From positions 1-36,260 of the forward strand of contig CAIWRU010000065.1 in assembly GCA_903915155.1 (NCBI GenBank): a stretch of 36,260 nt of DNA, given 5' to 3'. Shown one piece after another: positions 25,497 to 33,718 of the stretch. This DNA is from an uncultured Mucilaginibacter sp. GTDB lineage: Bacteria; Bacteroidota; Bacteroidia; Sphingobacteriales; Sphingobacteriaceae. How positions within the stretch are numbered: position 1 is the first letter of the stretch; every line of letters starts with the position of its first letter. The notes beneath the pieces are model-generated. The model saw nothing but the letters and a program-made list of their open reading frames with translations. It had not been told where the DNA came from and did no database searches. Position numbers and translations under genes: made by a program.

Positions 25497-26840
25497 ATGC
25501 CTGCGTTAAAATTTCCGCTCAGAAAACAAATAGCTTATGCCTGCGGCATGATAGGTTGGAGCATGATGTCCAACCTTATTATTGTAATGTTGCCTTACTT
25601 TTATTTGCCGCCCAATAATTCTGGGTTAGTCCCACTTATACCACAGTTAATATTGTTCGGGGTAATAAATATTATGTCAATTATTTTAATATCGGGGCGG
25701 TTTGTGGATGCGGTTTTTGATCCAATAGTCGCTTCATTTAGTGACCGGAGCCAAAACCCTAAAGGCCGCCGCATCCCGTTTATGAAATGGGCCATTTTAC
25801 CCGCGGTATTTTTTTGCTGTCTTACATTTTTCCCCCCGGTAAGAGGAGAAAGTACACTCAATGCTATATGGCTGGGTTGCACAATGGTGCTATTTTTTAT
25901 GAGCTTTACTGCTTATATTATTCCATACAACGCGCTATTGCCCGAATTAACCGAAACCGCGGATGAAAAAGTAAAGTTATCATCATTTCAGCAGGTGGGT
26001 TTTGTTTTGGGGATGGTAATCGCCGGGCTGGTTAATAATTATGCCGATTTGGTGCAGCGCTTTTTTCATGTTACCAGTCGCGATACAGCGGTACAATATA
26101 CCATTGGCGGCTTAAGTGTTTTTGCGGGGATAGTAATGCTGATACCTGTGCTGTATATTAACGAAAAGAAATATTCAACTAGCAAACCCTCGCATTTGCC
26201 ATTGTTGCCGGCCATACGCAAAACCTTTAGTAACCGTAATTTTAAGTATTACCTTATTTCGGATTTTTCGTTCTATATGGCGCTGAGCATCATATCAAGC
26301 GGGTTACTGTATTTTGTAACGGTGCTGCTTCACCTGCCCGAATCAGAGGGTGGGCCATTGCTGGGCGTGATGGTGGTAGTGTCGCTCATGTTTTACCCGC
26401 TTATTAATTATTTGTCGAGAAAGATCGGCAAAAAGCCTATCGTATTGTTTTCGTTCGGTGTGCTTAGCCTGGTGTTTGTGGCTTTTTATTTTTTGGGAAA
26501 GTTCCCCATATCAGCACATGCCCAAATTTATACGCTGCTTATCGCAGCCAGTTTCCCGCTGGCAGCTTTGGGGATTTTGCCTAACGCTATACTCGCCGAA
26601 ATTGCGCAGGACGATGCCATAAAAACAAAGGAAAACCGTGAAGGGATGTTCTTTGCGGTAAAATACCTATTTGTAAAATTAGGGCAAACGCTGGGCATAG
26701 CCTTGTTTGCCTTCTTAACTATTTACGGAAAAGACCCGGGCAATGATTACGGCCTGCGCCTGAATGGCGCATGTGGCTTTGTACTTTGCGCACTGGCAAT
26801 GCTATTCTTCAGCCGCTTTACGGAAAGAGGTAGAAAGTAA
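25497..26840 (+). CDS. MFS_2 (GPH-type) transporter
   Basis: A 447-residue, 12-helix transporter of the glycoside-pentoside-hexuronide:cation symporter branch (MFS_2). The N-terminal signature KFPLRKQIAYACGMIGWSM and the loop 2-3 motif DAVFDPIVASFSDRSQNPKGRRIPFM are typical, and the second half has YLSRKIGKKPIVLF and LPNAILAEIAQDDA. The family includes sugar symporters but also lysophospholipid carriers such as vertebrate MFSD2A. It converges with the second CFA-synthase gene (12-base gap) and has no sugar-enzyme genes beside it, so a lipid substrate deserves consideration. The start at 25497 gives the expected N-terminus. The divergent 133-base gap upstream shows no clear TAnnTTTG core. Confidence 0.88.
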   Translation: MPALKFPLRKQIAYACGMIGWSMMSNLIIVMLPYFYLPPNNSGLVPLIPQLILFGVINIMSIILISGRFVDAVFDPIVASFSDRSQNPKGRRIPFMKWAILPAVFFCCLTFFPPVRGESTLNAIWLGCTMVLFFMSFTAYIIPYNALLPELTETADEKVKLSSFQQVGFVLGMVIAGLVNNYADLVQRFFHVTSRDTAVQYTIGGLSVFAGIVMLIPVLYINEKKYSTSKPSHLPLLPAIRKTFSNRNFKYYLISDFSFYMALSIISSGLLYFVTVLLHLPESEGGPLLGVMVVVSLMFYPLINYLSRKIGKKPIVLFSFGVLSLVFVAFYFLGKFPISAHAQIYTLLIAASFPLAALGILPNAILAEIAQDDAIKTKENREGMFFAVKYLFVKLGQTLGIALFAFLTIYGKDPGNDYGLRLNGACGFVLCALAMLFFSRFTERGRK

Positions 26841-26852
26841 TTGTTGGCTAAA

Positions 26853-28091
26853 TTATCTGCCGATATTATTCGGCCTTACATATACCAGTTGCATGGTGTT
26901 GATGTTACGCATGGCAAATGCTGCTTCGCAATAGCACAGGTAATAGTTCCATTTACGGATGAAGGTATCATCAAATCCTAAAGCTTTAACTTTCGGCAGG
27001 TTGGCGTTAAACGCGTCGAACCAAAGTTTTAGCGTTTTGGCGTAGTCAAGGCCTATATCTTTCAGATCGACGAGTGTGAGATCGCCGGTACGGTTTATGG
27101 CGCTGTTTATAGCCCCTACTGACGGCAGTAATGAGCCGGGGAAAATATGTTTTTGTATCCAGTCGACACCGTTTTTCAAACTATCATATCTTGAATCGGG
27201 CGACGTGATTACCTGCAAGGCTAAAATGCCATTCTTTTTTAATAGGCCGTTCACTTTTTTGAAGTAGACTTCCATATAATTGTGGCCCACGGCTTCCAGC
27301 ATTTCAACCGATACGATCTTGTCGAACTCGCCTTCCATCTGGCGGTAATCTTTTATCAATATGCTAACGCGATCAATTAAACCCGCGGCTTCAACACGTT
27401 CGACAGCTAGTTTATGCTGCTCCTCGCTTATGGTTAACGAGGTTACTTTGCAGCCGTAGGTTTTGGCCATATAAATTGCATTACCGCCCCAGCCGCTGCC
27501 AATCTCTAACACATGGTCGGTTGGTTTTAAGTGCAACTGGCTGCACAACCTTTCGTATTTAGCTATTTGTGCTTCCTGCAAGCTTAATCCATCCTTATAA
27601 AAATAAGCGCTGGAATAGGTCATTGTTGGGTCGAGGAAACTGGCGAAGAAATCGTTGTTCAAATCATAATGCGCCGAAATATTTTTGCGCGAACCCTCAA
27701 TGCTATTGGCCCTTTTAAAGTGCCATACTTTATTAAACAATTTTAGCAGGTTAAGCCCAATGGCTTGTACGTTACTGCCCGATACGCCCGGCGCGTTCCC
27801 GATATTCAGCAGCACCCATTTTATTACATTAGTAATGTTGTCAGTATCCCACAAACCATCCACATAAGCCTCGCCAAAACCAATATCGCCAAAAAGTATA
27901 ATGCGTTTATAAAACTCATTATTATTGATCGTCATATTGGCTGTTATATGCCCCTCGCCTGTACCAAAAGTTAATTGCTGACCGTCGGCTAAAGTTAAAT
28001 TCAAATGGCCCTTATCCATTTTGGCCATCAGGTTTAAAACAATGTCCTGGTAAAAACTACTTTTTTTAACAAGTGTAAGCGTATTAGGCAT
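26853..28091 (-). CDS. Cyclopropane-fatty-acyl-phospholipid synthase family protein (I)
   Basis: A 412-residue SAM-dependent enzyme of the CFA synthase family, last gene of a five-gene minus-strand cluster. The N-terminal lipid-binding-like domain (about 1-120, FGDIGFGEAYVDGLWDTDN) precedes HYDLNNDFFASFLDPTMTYSSAYF, the SAM-binding motif VLEIGSGWGGNAIYMA, VTSLTISEEQ and FDKIVSVEMLEAVGHNYM, as in Cfa. Cfa proteins alkylate double bonds of membrane phospholipid chains in situ; relatives form methyl-branched or furan fatty acids. The neighbours (DUF1365, FAD amine oxidase, second CFA-like protein) match gene sets found with modified fatty acids elsewhere. The exact product cannot be told. Confidence 0.9.
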   Translation of the reverse strand: MPNTLTLVKKSSFYQDIVLNLMAKMDKGHLNLTLADGQQLTFGTGEGHITANMTINNNEFYKRIILFGDIGFGEAYVDGLWDTDNITNVIKWVLLNIGNAPGVSGSNVQAIGLNLLKLFNKVWHFKRANSIEGSRKNISAHYDLNNDFFASFLDPTMTYSSAYFYKDGLSLQEAQIAKYERLCSQLHLKPTDHVLEIGSGWGGNAIYMAKTYGCKVTSLTISEEQHKLAVERVEAAGLIDRVSILIKDYRQMEGEFDKIVSVEMLEAVGHNYMEVYFKKVNGLLKKNGILALQVITSPDSRYDSLKNGVDWIQKHIFPGSLLPSVGAINSAINRTGDLTLVDLKDIGLDYAKTLKLWFDAFNANLPKVKALGFDDTFIRKWNYYLCYCEAAFAMRNINTMQLVYVRPNNIGR

Positions 28092-28151
28092 ATTATAGTC
28101 GTTTGTGATTTTTTTAATAATATACGGAGGAATGGAATAAAAAGGTTTTTA

Positions 28152-28976
28152 CTAAGATATAGAATTTGCTTTATATGGCCTATATAACTCTTTTTGAAGA
28201 TGTTTGTCAGCTTCTTTTTTATGATACGGTATTTTCTTCAACCATAATTTTAAAGCCTGCCAGTGAATAGCGCCAATAATTTTTAAGGTAATAAGAGGGA
28301 AACTAAAAAAATAGAGCAACAGGTTGGCATCGGTTAAGGGTTTGCGTACCCCGCTTAGTGTGCTGATGAAAAAGCGATTGCCCTGCTTATCGTAGTCATC
28401 AATCCTAACCTGCAATTTTTCGCCGGGGATATGCAGGTCGAAATCAAAATTGGTATCCATCTCAGTAAATGGCGATACATAAAAATACTTGGTGGTATTT
28501 AGTTTGAATTGCCCGGCCTGCATGGTATCGGCACCCAAAAAATAAGGCTTCATCTCCAGGAAAGTATTACAAACCTCCACTATTGAGCAAAGAATATTAT
28601 CCTGCTCATCATAACAAAAATAAAACGATACCGGGTTAAACTGGTACCCGGCAGTGCACAGGTTGGTAAGCACCATTATGCGGCCATTGCCAATAGTAAC
28701 ACCATTGCTTTGCAGGTAATCAGTAATATGCTGCCGAATGTTTTTTGATGTATCAGGGTTTTCCTTTGGCAGTTGGAGATGGTCCTTATCGCGAAAATTG
28801 AACAGGTTGAATTTGTTGCGGCTCATGAATTTGAGCCGCTTGCTTAGGCTGCCTATCTCATCCAAATCGAGGTAAAACATAAACACGCTGTAATGGAACC
28901 TGTGCCCCCTGGGCGCAAGGCGGTGGTGCATTACCGTTGCTTTATATAAACACGAATTGATAGCAGCATTTGCCAT
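28152..28976 (-). CDS. DUF1365 family protein
   Basis: A 274-residue protein with clear DUF1365 landmarks: CLYKATVMHHRLAPRGHRFHYSVFMFYLDLDEI at the N-terminus, CTAGYQFNPVSFYFCYD in the middle, VEVCNTFLEMKPY, FYVSPFTEMDTNFDF, and a hydrophobic stretch YFFSFPLITLKIIGAIHWQALKLW near 225-250 that may associate with the membrane. The biochemical function of DUF1365 is not established. It is nearly always found beside an FAD amine-oxidase-like protein and a CFA-synthase-like protein, exactly as here (15-base gap to the FAD gene, 60-base gap to the CFA gene), which points to fatty-acid modification. Confidence 0.92.
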   Translation of the reverse strand: MANAAINSCLYKATVMHHRLAPRGHRFHYSVFMFYLDLDEIGSLSKRLKFMSRNKFNLFNFRDKDHLQLPKENPDTSKNIRQHITDYLQSNGVTIGNGRIMVLTNLCTAGYQFNPVSFYFCYDEQDNILCSIVEVCNTFLEMKPYFLGADTMQAGQFKLNTTKYFYVSPFTEMDTNFDFDLHIPGEKLQVRIDDYDKQGNRFFISTLSGVRKPLTDANLLLYFFSFPLITLKIIGAIHWQALKLWLKKIPYHKKEADKHLQKELYRPYKANSIS

Positions 28977-28991
28977 AGGTGAATATACGAT

Positions 28992-30323
28992 TTATACCGG
29001 CGGCTGGATGATTATGCTTTCATCATACACTGGCTTGCCCAATAATTGCGAGCATAAATTTACGGCGCTGGTAAAAGCATCCTCGTGAAAACCATAGTTA
29101 AAATAGCTGCCGCAGAAATATATGGGGCCGCTTTCATTTAGTTTATGCAATTCCTTTTGGGCGTTAATGGCGGGCACATCAAATAGCGGGTGATGGTAGT
29201 CTATCTCCTTAATTATTTTCCCAGGGTCGATATTGTTGTGCGGGTTTATCGATACGAAATAATTCTTTTTGTCCGATACCTGCTGTAGGCTATTCATCCA
29301 GTAGATAGTAGTGGGTACCAATTTTTTGTTTTGCAATTGTATGCTGTAGTTCCAGCTGCTCCACGCCAGTTTGGTTTTTGGCATTATGCTTTCATCAGTA
29401 TGCAGAACAGCTTTATTGTATTGATATTTAAAGTTGGATAACAGGCGCTTTTCATCGGCTGTAGGCTTATCCAGCATGGCCAGGGCTTCATCGCCATGCG
29501 CGGCAATAATAACGCGGTCGAATCGCTCCTGTGAGCCGTCAGCCGCTGTTACGGTCACCGTGCCATCCTCATTTTTTGATACTCTGACAGCCTTGCGGCT
29601 TAAATGTATTTTATCCTTAAACGGCTTTATCAAAATTTCGCGGTACGACTGGCTGCCTTTTTCAAGGGTATACCATTGGTGTTGTGAATCTAAACCTAAA
29701 AAGCCGTGGTTCTGAAAAAAGCGTATCAATGTCACAACAGGAAAATCCAGCATCTGCTCCATCGGCGTCGACCATACGGCCGAACTCATGGGCACCAAGT
29801 ATTTCCACAGCATATCATCGCCATAGCCAAATTCCTTAATGTATTGGCCGATGGAATAGTTGGCATATTTTGGGTCGTCGACTATCTTAACGCTTTCCTT
29901 ATTAAATCGGCCTATCTGCATCAGCATTTTAAGGTACGAGGGGCTGAATATATTTTTTCGCTGTGCAAATAAATGGTTCAGGCTTGAGCCGCTGTATTCC
30001 AGTTTAGTAGGTAAATGCTGCACGCTGAACGACATTTCGGTTTTCTTTACCGGCGCTTTTAGCTCATCGAACAACCGGCACAAGTTTGGGTAAGTTTTAT
30101 AGTTGAATACCATAAAACCGGTATCGATATAAACCGGGTTACCGTCTTCATCAACAGTTACCGTATTGGTGTGGCCCCCTGTATAATCGTTTTGCTCGTA
30201 AAAGGTAAGTTCGGAATGCTTATACAAAAAATGCCCGCAGCCCATTCCCGCAATGCCTGTTCCTATGATAGCCGTGCCGCCCCCTAACCCCCGAAAGGGG
30301 GAACTATTTTCAATATCTTTCAT
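28992..30323 (-). CDS. FAD-dependent amine-oxidase-like protein (lipid-modification cluster)
   Basis: A flavoprotein of about 443 residues with N-terminal dinucleotide motif AIIGTGIAGMGCGHFL, FYEQNDYTGGHTNT (second FAD contact), IDTGFMVFN, and a C-terminal YFCGSYFNYGFHEDAFTSAV that closes the FAD site. It belongs to the group that accompanies DUF1365 and CFA synthase. The track ORF begins at 30374 and runs through a palindromic repeat. I chose the Met at 30323 ([16 protein letters not shown]), which follows an A+T-rich stretch. Even so, residues about 7-16 ([10 protein letters not shown]) are encoded by the C/G-run repeat, whereas relatives go almost directly from Met to the Rossmann strand. 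A later start is not available in frame before AIIGTG. Substrate is probably an acyl chain or lipid. Confidence 0.88.
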   Translation of the reverse strand: MKDIENSSPFRGLGGGTAIIGTGIAGMGCGHFLYKHSELTFYEQNDYTGGHTNTVTVDEDGNPVYIDTGFMVFNYKTYPNLCRLFDELKAPVKKTEMSFSVQHLPTKLEYSGSSLNHLFAQRKNIFSPSYLKMLMQIGRFNKESVKIVDDPKYANYSIGQYIKEFGYGDDMLWKYLVPMSSAVWSTPMEQMLDFPVVTLIRFFQNHGFLGLDSQHQWYTLEKGSQSYREILIKPFKDKIHLSRKAVRVSKNEDGTVTVTAADGSQERFDRVIIAAHGDEALAMLDKPTADEKRLLSNFKYQYNKAVLHTDESIMPKTKLAWSSWNYSIQLQNKKLVPTTIYWMNSLQQVSDKKNYFVSINPHNNIDPGKIIKEIDYHHPLFDVPAINAQKELHKLNESGPIYFCGSYFNYGFHEDAFTSAVNLCSQLLGKPVYDESIIIQPPV

Positions 30324-30372
30324 GTATATAGTTATAATTACGCCTTGCTCCCCCTTCAGGGGGTTGGGGGGC
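30279..30372. repeat. C/G-run palindrome overlapping the ends of two genes
   Basis: The left arm (GCCCCCTAACCCCCGAAAGG, 30279-30303) and right arm (CTCCCCCTTCAGGGGGTTGG, 30347-30372) are complementary. On the coding strand the right arm encodes the last residues and stop of the hydrolase (CPPTP-stop), and the left arm encodes [10 protein letters not shown] of the FAD oxidase. The loop contains the ATG of the oxidase. Same family as the metH-metF element. Confidence 0.9.
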
Positions 30373-31483
30373 AAATAGTATTTAAAAATTGTAGAACTGT
30401 GTATGTCGATAACTGCCCGCCCGGCCCATTTAAATTAAAATCGAAGCCATGCGTTGCCCAGGGGATCTGCAACCAGTAATGTTTAACACCGTTTTGCTGT
30501 AGCTTTTCATTCAGGCGGCGGCTATGTTCAGGCGAAACTAATACATCGTTGCTGCCGTGTATAATGAGCGTTGGCGGCGATTGTTTATCCACAAAAACCA
30601 ATGGCGAGCAATCAAAATATTTTTGCGGCACTTTTGCATACGGGCCACCGATATAATCCTCCATCACTTTGCGCGAATCCATAATAAGCGGATTCGAGCG
30701 AATTGAATATCCCCAAACCATATCGGCAGGGCCATAAAAATCAATTACACCTTTTATTCTTTTATCGTGCAAAGTATAAGCAGCCAGCAAAGCTATCTGC
30801 GCTCCCGCTGAACGACCAATCAGGATAAAGTTACCGGTATCGATATGTAATTCATCCGCATGCGACCTAAGGTATTTTAGGGTATTGGTAACATCCTCAA
30901 TAGGTGCGGGCGTTTGCCATTTTGGTGCCATACGGTAATTGATAGAAGCTACATTGTAACCCTTAGTTGCCAGGTAACTATTTAATTCGGGTAATTGCTG
31001 ACTGTCGCCTCCGGCCCATGAGCCGCCATGTACCACAATTACACAAGGCCTTTTGCCAATCACCTGCGTAGGGTAAAAATCAAGGCTCAAGCTGGTATCG
31101 GCATACTTAACATAGGTGAGTGTATGGTAAGGCACTTTAACCGTGCCTGCAAATAGTTTAAAAAAGCTAAATGGCGCGCCGCTGTCGGTAGTTATGGTGT
31201 TAAATGCCTTATCAAAATTTTCGCGTAAGTTGCTTGCAACGGTATATGCCCTTGCAATTGGCGAAATGAATAATATAAGCGCGAGAACGCCAATTACGGT
31301 ACCTGCTGTTTGGTATTTACTCACCCAAAAACCGGTTAACAGCAGCGCAATTGTTATTGCCGCAAATACCCAGCAAAATTCCGTTACGCCAATGGCCAAC
31401 AACCACAAATGGTACTCAAAAGCCTTGAAAATAGCGAGCAAGGAAATAAGAAATAGTACTACAATAAATATCAGCCGGGTCAT
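30356..31483 (-). CDS. Membrane-anchored alpha/beta hydrolase (HSL/carboxylesterase-like)
   Basis: A 375-residue protein with three N-terminal membrane helices (LIFIVVLFLISLLAIFKAF; FCWVFAAITIALLLTGFWV; VIGVLALILFISPIARAY) and a hydrolase domain from about residue 130. The oxyanion motif HGGSWAGGD, nucleophile elbow GRSAGAQ, Asp in HGSNDVLV and His in WATHGFDF form a complete triad. Its start overlaps the stop of the upstream CFA-like gene by 4 bases, so the two are translationally coupled. The context suggests an esterase or lipase acting on membrane lipids in the same pathway. The last five residues and the stop lie in a palindromic repeat, so the native C-terminus may have been altered. 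Confidence 0.88.
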   Translation of the reverse strand: MTRLIFIVVLFLISLLAIFKAFEYHLWLLAIGVTEFCWVFAAITIALLLTGFWVSKYQTAGTVIGVLALILFISPIARAYTVASNLRENFDKAFNTITTDSGAPFSFFKLFAGTVKVPYHTLTYVKYADTSLSLDFYPTQVIGKRPCVIVVHGGSWAGGDSQQLPELNSYLATKGYNVASINYRMAPKWQTPAPIEDVTNTLKYLRSHADELHIDTGNFILIGRSAGAQIALLAAYTLHDKRIKGVIDFYGPADMVWGYSIRSNPLIMDSRKVMEDYIGGPYAKVPQKYFDCSPLVFVDKQSPPTLIIHGSNDVLVSPEHSRRLNEKLQQNGVKHYWLQIPWATHGFDFNLNGPGGQLSTYTVLQFLNTICPPTP

Positions 31484-32514
31484 GCGTTTGTTTTGTGGAA
31501 TAAATAATGACTAACCAACCATTCGTTACCCTGGTTGTAGTTCCAAAGTTCGGCACAAGCTAAATAAAATAAGCGCCAGTACACCCACCATTTTACGGCC
31601 TGGTCCTTGCCATAGGTTTCTTCAAATAAAGGCATGATCTGCGCCTTGTGTTTATCCATATTTGCCAACCAGGCTTCGGAGGTTTTGGCATAGTTGGTGC
31701 CGTTTACGTGCCAGTGCTTTTCCACCACAAGGTCGTCATTAAAATAAAACATCAGGTCGTCGCTGGGCATAATGCCGCCGGTGAAAAAGTATTTGCTCAT
31801 CCAGTCGGTTTCGTCCTTCACCTCGAACAAGTAGGTAAATTCCTTATGCGTAAAAATGTGTATCCAAAGCTTCCCGTCAGGTTTTAGAAACGAGGCCACT
31901 TTTTTAAGCAGCAGGGTGTAATTGCGCATATGCTCAAACATCTCCACCGAAACCACCCTGTCGAAAGTCTCCTCAATGGTAAATGTGTTCATATCGGCAG
32001 TAATAACCGTAAGGTTTTTTATACTGCGCTTTGCCGCCTGCTCATCAATATAAATTTTTTGTGTGCGCGAGTTTGATACCACCTTAAACGTGCTGCCGGG
32101 ATATTTAGCCGCCATGTATAACGATAATGAACCCCAGCCGCAGCCCAGTTCCAATACGTGCTGGCCATCGTGTAAACCGGCGCGCTGGCAGGTAAGCTCG
32201 AGCATATCATCTTCGGAAGTATCAATATCTGTAACCCCTGCTTTCCAGTAACCCGATGAATATTTAAGGTTTTTACCCAGGCAATACTGGTAAAACTGCG
32301 TAGGCACTTCGTAATGTTGTTGGTTGGCGTCGGCTGTATTAACCGCTATGGGCGACGCTTTAAGCTGCGCGATGAGCGCCATTAAATGCGCTTGTTGCAA
32401 TTCAACATCGCCTTTGTTTTCATCGGCCAAACGCTGTTGTAATAATTTGCGGATGCCTTTACGGAGCAGAAAATCGGGTATTTTATCTTGTTCAATTAAT
32501 TTATCGTACCACAT
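31480..32514 (-). CDS. Cyclopropane-fatty-acyl-phospholipid synthase family protein (II)
   Basis: A 344-residue class I SAM methyltransferase in the CFA-synthase superfamily, first gene of the minus-strand operon. It has QQHYEVPTQFYQYCLGKNLKYSSGYW, SAM motif VLELGCGWGSLSLYMA, VVSNSRTQKIYID, and FDRVVSVEMFEHMRNY. This subgroup lacks the N-terminal lipid-binding domain of Cfa and is closest by eye to the coclaurine-N-methyltransferase-like branch, so the product may be a methylated and not a cyclopropane chain. The 190-base upstream gap contains one small hairpin and no promoter I can name. Coupled to the hydrolase gene by ATGA overlap. Confidence 0.88.
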   Translation of the reverse strand: MWYDKLIEQDKIPDFLLRKGIRKLLQQRLADENKGDVELQQAHLMALIAQLKASPIAVNTADANQQHYEVPTQFYQYCLGKNLKYSSGYWKAGVTDIDTSEDDMLELTCQRAGLHDGQHVLELGCGWGSLSLYMAAKYPGSTFKVVSNSRTQKIYIDEQAAKRSIKNLTVITADMNTFTIEETFDRVVSVEMFEHMRNYTLLLKKVASFLKPDGKLWIHIFTHKEFTYLFEVKDETDWMSKYFFTGGIMPSDDLMFYFNDDLVVEKHWHVNGTNYAKTSEAWLANMDKHKAQIMPLFEETYGKDQAVKWWVYWRLFYLACAELWNYNQGNEWLVSHYLFHKTNA

Positions 32515-32641
32515 GTAATAGTTAGGGTTGCGTTTGTAGAGGTATACGTTGTGGATACAATATCGGATTTAGGAATTGGAAATTTGTATTGATTTTTTGT
32601 TAGCAGAGGATTTGAAAAGGGCAAACTTTTAAAGTGTGCGG

Positions 32642-32665
32642 GAGATGCAAAAAGCATTGCATCTC
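32642..32665. repeat. Perfect 9-bp hairpin between CoA-binding gene and lipid operon
   Basis: GAGATGCAA and TTGCATCTC flank a 6-base loop. It lies 38 bases past the stop of the CoA-binding gene on its strand. There is no T run, so it is unlikely to be a classical terminator. Similar GAGATGCAA-type hairpins are known to me from other Bacteroidota intergenic regions, but I cannot confirm the family here. Confidence 0.6.
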
Positions 32666-32703
32666 TACATTTATAATTATCGTCATCTAGAGGGTTAAAG
32701 GGA

Positions 32704-33081
32704 CTAATACTCTCCGATGGACAACAGCACCAACGTACAGGCATATTCAGTTTCAATACCTTTTTCATTGGCCATTCTACGCAGTTCGCTATTTTCGGTA
32801 CCGGGATTAAATATGATGCGTTTGGGCTGGGTATTCAATATATAATCATACAACGGCGGCTGGTTTTGCGGGCCTACGTATAAAGTAATGGTATGAATAT
32901 CATTGTGTACGGCTTCGGCTTTCTCAATAGGCACTCCAGCCACTTCGCCGGTTCTAATGCCCACGTTTACAATGCTGTGCCCGCTTTTCACCAGGCGGTT
33001 GGCAGCAAGGTAAGCATAGCGCGCCGGGTTAGGGGTAGCGCCTAAAACCAATGTTTTTTTATTTTCTTTTTTTGATTCCAC
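32704..33081 (-). CDS. CoA-binding domain protein
   Basis: A 125-residue single-domain Rossmann protein of the CoA_binding_2 family: KKTLVLGATPNPARYAYLAANRLVKSGHSIVNVG near the N-terminus, ITLYVGPQNQPPLYDYI, KRIIFNPGTEN and EYACTLVLLSIG at the end. Function is unknown for the family beyond CoA binding in some members. The start is a GTG (33081) that lies in a direct-repeat element; an in-frame TAA is two codons upstream, so no earlier start exists. In relatives the protein usually begins Met-Lys-Lys-Thr-Leu, which here reads Asn-Lys-Lys-Thr-Leu, so the native ATG seems to have been lost and the repeat supplies the start. Confidence 0.85.
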   Translation of the reverse strand: MESKKENKKTLVLGATPNPARYAYLAANRLVKSGHSIVNVGIRTGEVAGVPIEKAEAVHNDIHTITLYVGPQNQPPLYDYILNTQPKRIIFNPGTENSELRRMANEKGIETEYACTLVLLSIGEY

Positions 33082-33176
33082 CGATTATATTTTTTGATTT
33101 CACCGATTATTGCTTTTGATTTCGCCGATGCTCTTGTCAAAAATCGGTGCAATCATTCTCCAATCTGTGTAATCCT
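33071..33176. repeat. 22-base direct repeats and inverted ATCGGTG arms
   Basis: TTTGATT(T/C)C(A/G)CCGAT occurs three times at an exact 22-base step (33071, 33093, 33115), then an opposite-sense arm AAAATCGGTGCAATC (33138 on) and AATCTGTGTAATCC. Within each unit GATT/CGAT cores are 9 bases apart. The element fills the gap between the CoA-binding and DinB genes, overlaps the start of the first and reaches the 3' end of the second. Confidence 0.75.
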
Positions 33177-33644
33177 AAGTAATAATGCGATTTGGCCCGA
33201 GTGGTATATATGATGCTGAATCAATCCTTCTATTAAAGCTTCATAGCTTACACCTGTACCCAGTTCGCGGTTTCGCTTATCGTTTATCAGTTCGTCCCAT
33301 TGTTCGGGCGCAAAGTTCTCGATAACGCTCTGCAAATTTACGTTAACCAGCTTCAGATCATTAACATAATTCTGCCATTTTTGTTCGTCGGGTGCGCCGG
33401 TATCGGGCCAGTCGCCGCTACTGGGTACGCCTGCGGTTAAGCCGTTCATGCGGTCCATCACTTCCTCAGTCCAGGCAATCATGTGCAGCACAATTTCGGC
33501 AATATTGTGAACAGAGCCGGGCGGCTTTTCATAAGCTGCTTCAAAAGTAACAGGGGCCAGTATGTCATAAACATTCGGGCCGTACCAGGGGTCGCCTGAA
33601 AGGACCTGTGTGAGTTGAGCGATAAGTTTTTCGGCAGTGTTCAT
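33153..33644 (-). CDS. DinB-family protein (putative metal-dependent enzyme)
   Basis: A 163-residue four-helix-bundle protein of the DinB/YfiT superfamily. The metal-ligand pattern is visible: His in VHNIAEIVLHMIAWTEEVMDRM and the paired His of LIQHHIYHSGQIALLLR. Members bind nickel, zinc or iron; many are thiol transferases, but the substrate is unknown here. The length is normal. The last codons overlap the 33071-33176 repeat. It sits 71 bases from the CoA-binding gene on the same strand, and no specific link is apparent. Confidence 0.85.
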   Translation of the reverse strand: MNTAEKLIAQLTQVLSGDPWYGPNVYDILAPVTFEAAYEKPPGSVHNIAEIVLHMIAWTEEVMDRMNGLTAGVPSSGDWPDTGAPDEQKWQNYVNDLKLVNVNLQSVIENFAPEQWDELINDKRNRELGTGVSYEALIEGLIQHHIYHSGQIALLLRITQIGE

Positions 33645-33718
33645 GGGTATTAGTGTATGGTGATTACGGTTATAAAACTAATGGTTTTGATGGTTTGTTT
33701 AACATTTTTTAAATACCC

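Noticed and set aside
33071-33176. Three direct repeats at a 22-base step considered as a small CRISPR array
   Set aside because: Unit and spacer are too short, the intervening bases are similar to each other, the last arm is inverted, and no cas genes are present.
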